Assembly (NCBI GenBank): GCA_963691655.1
Contig: OY829329.1
Span: forward strand, 56,681,408 to 56,745,407
DNA from: Toxonevra muliebris
Lineage: Eukaryota > Arthropoda > Insecta > Diptera > Pallopteridae
Length of the DNA stretch: 64,000 nucleotides
Direction: 5' to 3'
Made by a program: the position numbers and the translations under genes. The notes beneath the pieces are model-generated. The model was given only the letters and a program-made list of their open reading frames with translations, ran no database searches and was not told where the DNA came from. Shown here piece after piece: positions 58,820 to 64,000 of this stretch. The first letter of the stretch is position 1; every line of letters starts with the position of its first letter.

Positions 58820-61800
58820 TGTAAATATATGTGTATGTGTGAGTGTGTATTTATATCACGTTTGTATATTTTGGTAGGTTGTATTGTGTTTAAGCCACAC
58901 CACATTTTTTTTTTTTTTGGGGTAGAAAAAAGGTTAATAACTGCAATATACAATAAAATAATTTTAATGTTAATACTGGGATTTTTGTTAAACTTATGCA
59001 TAATAAAAATAAAAGAGGAAAGCTATTTACGAAATATTTATGTAATATTTTTATATTTACAAAAGATATTATCAGAATATTAGAATTTTCTCTACCAACA
59101 AATACCAGTGAATATTTGTCGTTAAGGTCATAAAGAGTTAAATTCAAAAAAGCAAATTTTACAATATCAGTATTGTAAATGTGTACATAAGTAGTAAGAA
59201 TACAGTTATTCATTTTTTTTTTTTTTTTTTTTTTTAAGGATTTGTTGAATTAGACCACTAATTTTTGGGTATTTTTTCGTCTTCTTTGATTGAATAAATT
59301 ATTTGGGTTTGCTGAAAACTTGAAGGCCTCCTTCCTCATAGTTACAGGATGTGCCAAATCATGTATTTCTTTCGCACATTTGGTAGTCCACATGCAATGG
59401 TGCCCTAACCGAACTAACTCTTCTGCTTGTCAATGCTTTCAAACACCAGCACCAACGCCAGCTGACAGTTTTTCACCTATGACTGAGAACCATTCTCGGT
59501 TTGCTGCCAAGAAAGAGTTCAATTCAATTAAAAGGAATAGTCTAAGGGAGTGAAAGGGGTAGGTATAAAGTTTAGCCGCAACTTTCCGATAGATATTCTA
59601 GTCGTTATGATCGTTGTTGTTGAATTAATACACCTTTTGAGAGAAGGAAAAATTTTTATTTATGAGTTGCCCTACGGAACTAGGAAATAATTTGCATTTA
59701 AAATCTGAGATTTCATAGTAACATTTATACAGAACGTGGATCATTCGTATTCGGTACCAGTCGTCACGACAGAAATCGGTTCAGGGTTTTTGAAAGAATT
59801 AAGAGTTTTCAGGGTTCACTTCAAATTTTTTCCGAATTTTTTTATTTTCTTTAATTAAATTTTCGGTTTTTGTTGTAAAATCACAAATATTGTAAATCAT
59901 TACAATTTTTACGAATTCGCAGAACTTTGACTAAGTAGATTTTTTTCTCTGCCGTGACTTAGATTAAATTCGGGCTGGTGGGACAAAAGTACTTCATTTT
60001 CTTGTTATGGAAATACAAATATTGATTCCATTGGAAATTATTACGATTGTGAAGAATTTGAATTATGATATAAATTTTGATATCATATAAATATTTTTCG
60101 TATTTTTTATCTCAGCTGGAGATAGACTTTCTGAGTCCCCCAGACCCTTTCACAGCATTCTCTGTAGTGCAGTGTTGCTAGCTCAATATTCACTAGCTCT
60201 ATATTGCTACCTTCCTTTTTGGGTATTCGGATATCCCTGGTGCAAAGTTGTTGTGCTTCTATTGTTTTTAAATATTTTTGGGAAAAGCACTGAAATTGTT
60301 TTCAAATATAGATAGACTTCAAACCGGCGTTGTTGTTGACTTCTACGAGCCCCTGAAACAGGCTACCAGTGCTGACACACCCATTGGCAACTTTTAATTT
60401 AAACGACCTCAATATTAATATTTATAATTAAATTAAATTTAAGCGTTTCCACGGAAATATTATTCAAAGGGTTTGACATGCATATACACTCGTTTGTATG
60501 TAGGTGTATGTTTTTAAATTACCTACATTATTTCAATCCAAAAATAGTTTTGATAAACCTACATATGTACATACATTTACTGGCATAATTATATAGCAAA
60601 TCCGGGTGTACAGTTTATATAATATATGAAACTATGTACATACATACATATGTATGCATTTCATTAAAATGTATAATGTTTAAATGTCATAGAAAATTTC
60701 AATTGAAGAAATATAAACCAAACAAAAATGATGCAAATCACGATAGTGTAGAAAATTATGCAAATTTTCTATGTAATTTTCAATTTAATACATTCATGAA
60801 TTTCATATTTCAAATACATACAGCGTAGATGGAAGGCTTCAGCATAATATTCTATGAAGCTAAATAAATTTTATCCAATATGCATTTATTTATTTTTTTT
60901 TGTTGTAGCAGCTATGTAATTCACAAAACAACAACTACGTAAATAGGGATGAAGTTGAAGGTGACGGTGACGATGATGCCGATGACGACGATGAAACGCA
61001 AATGCAACACAAATGAATTAGAAACGACATAAAGCGCTCGAAATATAATTACAAGAGAAAAAATGCCCAAATGGTGCATTGTATTTCCTATGTATGAACA
61101 GCGAAACAAGGGGTGGGGTTGGTTGGGCGAGAAAATACCCTACTACTTACATACTCACATTCATTTTGTATTACTTACAGACAATGGCATAAAATAACGA
61201 CATACGTCGAAAACATCTGACATCAAAAATCTCATACAACAGCAAAAACCAACAACAGCAATCGCAACTGCAATTGCAGTTGTTCTTCTTCTCATTACTG
61301 TTGTTGTTGTTGTAACTGTTTGTATTGGTACCTAGTAGTACTGGGCGTATGCGAAACTTGCTACAACAACCAACATTATTATTTTACAATTTTTATTCCT
61401 TTTCTTCTTCTTGTTCATCTCGGTTTCATACCCAATACTGACAGCACCAACTTTCCGCTTACAAAAGACAAAGAATCTGAGAAATATGCAGCAGCAGCAG
61501 CCGCAGCGAGAAAAAAACTGAAAAACAGAAAAAATTTCTGTAGCATAGTTATAAGAATAATAAAGGAGGAAATCAGAAATTGTAAATTTATTATGCGAGA
61601 CGTCATTAAATGTCGAGTACACACACAGACACACAAAAACTACTTTGTATATGCTTTGCAAAAGTTCGGAAGTCATTAGTGGTTGTTCAGTAGTGACGTT
61701 GAAAAAAAAAACATGATTGATAAGGTAATCGATTTTTTTATAACACGATTTATCTAAATTCTTAAAACAAAAAGGAACGACATTACTTTTACTCTTGCAG

Positions 61801-62100
61801 GGAATCGAACTCAGGAGCGTAGAATTGATAGCATTTTTCTAACTTATTCAGAGCTATATCTGCTCCGAAGGTGCCAACTGTATACAAAAATATGTTGAAA
61901 ATATTATGAAGTTCCTGGCACATAAAATAAGACCGCTAAGTATAAAATTTGGACCCATACTCAGTAGAAATTGAGTGCGTTGAAAAATAGATCCAATGAT
62001 AACTACGAAGAACAAGAAGTAAAAATAAACATTTTTTAATCTTTATGATCCTGGTTAATGATACAGGGGAAATGAGCACGGACCCGGTATAGAAAAGATT
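58820..62100. other. Non-coding stretch with T run and triplet repeats
   Basis: No recognised gene. A T run (about 59213-59237), GAC/GATG triplets (60960-60992), TTG runs (61300-61315) and GCA triplets (61488-61506) occur. A short tRNA-like box B (GAGTTCGATTCCCTGC on the minus strand at about 61796-61811) is probably another SINE scrap. Confidence 0.4.
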
Positions 62101-62108
62101 ACGCTATC

Positions 62109-62344
62109 CACACTGAAAAAATATTCTGTAATTCATTGGATTTCTGATAATAATTACAGTTTTCCTTGTCTTGCCCGGATAGTAAACGAAAAACTGTAAT
62201 AATTGATTACGATCAAACAATAATTCCCTTGAGTTTAATTTATAATATCCAGAATGAATCAATAAAATTTACGAATGAATAAGCACATTGTACTTCACAA
62301 TACAGTTAATATTATTGAAGTTTTAAATCAATTTTTACAGTGTG
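62109..62344. mobile_element. Possible small MITE with CACACTG ends
   Basis: 236 bp bounded by CACACTGAAAAAAT (left) and, inverted, CACACTGTAAAAATTGAT (right). No target duplication was identified and there are no coding sequences. Could be a MITE or chance similarity of AT-rich ends. Confidence 0.35.
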
Positions 62345-62349
62345 ACTTT

Positions 62350-63760
62350 GTAAATTATCAAACATTAAATTAAATCTTTACTAAGCATAATAAAACTTTT
62401 GATAACAAAAGTCAGCAATAATGAAAGAGTTATAGAATATTTTGTTCTCTTCCCTATATTTAGCTTCAAATCGCATTGATCAAAAGCAAACAACTCGACC
62501 AGCTATCTTCATGATTCTAGGGTAATTCAAAAGAAGATGGTGTTTCAGTTTCAATGGTTTTCGGAAAACTGTTCGATACAATTATGAAATGGACATCCAA
62601 TGCTAAACCTTTGCTAATAAAATAATAAAACTTTCATTTAATATAGTGTAAACATCCCAAATCTTACAAGCTTCCGGTAAAAGGTCATGGATAAAAAATC
62701 CAAAATGTCTCATTACAGAAAGAATCAAATCCAGGAGCCAACCAATCAGTTTTAAAGTTATTTTATTGAATGACAAATATATAGAAAAATATTTGATAAA
62801 TTAAACAAAGTAAATGTATGATTTAAAAAATGTAAGCAAAGAAACAAAAATATTTGCATACATTTTTACAGTTTGCCCCGTAATTTTTAATTGCCGATCA
62901 TAGAATATTTCAAGTATTTCAGTATTTTTTATCAACTCAATTTTTTCCATGTCACTTTGAATATTTTCCTTTCTGAAACTGTAATAATTAAGTTTTGGGC
63001 TGTAAGGTTTGCAGTTTACCCATAAATTTATATTGAGTATCTCATGAAATTTCTAAATTACAGGGCGAAATGGCAATTTTTCCTGATTATTCTGCTTTTT
63101 TTGAATATCACACGTTATTTTTCACAAATCTTTTTTTTCCGTGCATCTGTTGAATATTTAAGACCTCTAGCGAATCCAGAAGTTGTAGAAGGGGAAGGGC
63201 AAGACATAGGATTTTCGGTCATTCAAAATATTATTTATATTTTTCGTTTTGCTCATAATAGGTGAAATTTTTACTAGAAACAGGGCCATGGTTCATTAAA
63301 ACATACGCCGCTTCCTGGGCTCGTCCGTTAGTGTTCAGTACTAGAGTTGAACAGATATGTTCCAGGGAAATGAAATCTACAAACGCTGCCTTGCGAACCG
63401 CAATGATATTGTAAGAGTATTCGTGATTTGAAGAAAACCACGGAACATTTTCGTTCTTAATTTCTTAAAAATGGGTATTAAAAAGCTGCATTAAGAATGG
63501 ATAGCCGACTCTCTAATTTATGAAAGAATCCTATCTATCTTTCAATTTAATTATTTGCGCTTAACCTATACATATAGCTGTCGAATATTTCTTTTATATC
63601 CCATTCGAAATTGTCGTGCTATCGTCAGTCATCATGCGGATTTCAAAGGACTCCTACTATAAAAACAAGAAAAGAACTGGCACTAGTTACTGACATAAAT
63701 TTTGACGAGATTATTTGTCTTAGAACATATTTAGGTTTGTCAACCGTGATTTCAATTTCA
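62350..63760. other. Non-coding stretch
   Basis: No recognised gene. Small frames show no family motif. Confidence 0.4.
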
Positions 63761-63762
63761 TT

Positions 63763-63995
63763 CCAGACATTAGCTCTGCTCCCGTACTACAACGCGGGCG
63801 AAAGCGTTCGCCCAAAACAGCCCAGAAAGCGTTCCCGTACTCAAAAAACTTGCAAATGAGAGCAGAGCTGAGATGTCTTCCTCCTTTTGCACGAAACAGC
63901 CCGCACTTTTTCTTCGGGTAAAATTGTTAAAAGAGTTAAACATTCAGCTGTTTTGTATTTATCAGCTGTTTTGCTTTTATGAAAATATATTAAAA
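63763..63995 (-). repeat. Dispersed repeat with two CAGCTGAT motifs, copy 2
   Basis: Reverse complement of 51527-51737. From the left, AGCTCTGCTCCCGTACTACA matches the end of copy 1, and AAACAGCTGATAAATAC with a second CAGCTG matches its start. It runs to the window edge, so the full unit may extend beyond. Confidence 0.65.
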
Positions 63996-64000
63996 ACTTG

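Noticed and set aside
61320..61679. Frames of 119 and 114 codons on opposite strands
   Set aside because: They overlap completely, contain a GCA triplet run and have no motif or conservation evidence.
1..64000. CRISPR arrays, operons, prophage, bacterial origin
   Set aside because: No regular repeat-spacer array, no ribosome-binding-site-led gene series, and all proteins are eukaryotic transposon types.

Overview
The window reads as non-coding, repeat-rich insect DNA, most likely from a higher (brachyceran) fly. Four things point there: an AT-rich background, many short CAA/CAG and ACATACATATGTATG-type runs, mariner, maT-like and ITmD37E-like DNA transposons, and Jockey-like LINEs. A tephritid fruit fly would fit, but the species cannot be fixed from sequence alone. 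I found no convincing host exon, true tRNA, rRNA, CRISPR array or bacterial feature. Every protein-like signal belongs to a decayed transposable element. The DNA is probably intergenic or a very long intron.

Layout: 0.87-1.6 kb holds a tandem pair of units with hammerhead-ribozyme folds (minus strand), and an inverted relative lies at 8.8-9.1 kb. A DD37D (maT-like) element sits at 2.4-3.7 kb and its sibling, inverted, at 23.8-25.1 kb. A DD37E element is at 11.0-12.3 kb. A Jockey-like LINE at 13.2-15.8 kb is interrupted by a 957-bp non-autonomous element whose sibling is at 29.06-29.92 kb. A purine-rich tract and a 5'-truncated RNase H-bearing LINE occupy 19.2-22.0 kb. Two 315-bp tRNA-Glu-like SINEs with target duplications are at 27.4 and 57.8 kb. 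Two hAT-like MITEs of about 973 bp with perfect 8-bp duplications are at 30.6 and 48.0 kb. A 21-bp minisatellite and a fourth hammerhead-like motif lie at 35.9-36.7 kb. LINE reverse-transcriptase scraps are at 36.9 and 39.2 kb, and a Tc1-like DD34E element is at 40.5-41.9 kb. Two mariner copies are at 44.5-45.8 and 56.4-57.6 kb. The second mariner is nested, with a SINE, inside an unclassified element (56.1-58.8 kb) rich in ACTAGT-type repeats.

How the parts relate: nothing forms an operon or pathway. The window records successive insertions. All transposases and reverse transcriptases carry stops, frameshifts or lost catalytic residues, so none should be active. The strongest unexpected signal is the hammerhead family. 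Three related copies keep the catalytic core, the two minus-strand copies show paired changes in the helix III region, and the third has lost the catalytic G12. Such ribozymes are known from Penelope-like elements and retrozyme-type repeats, and I infer that these are remnants of one.
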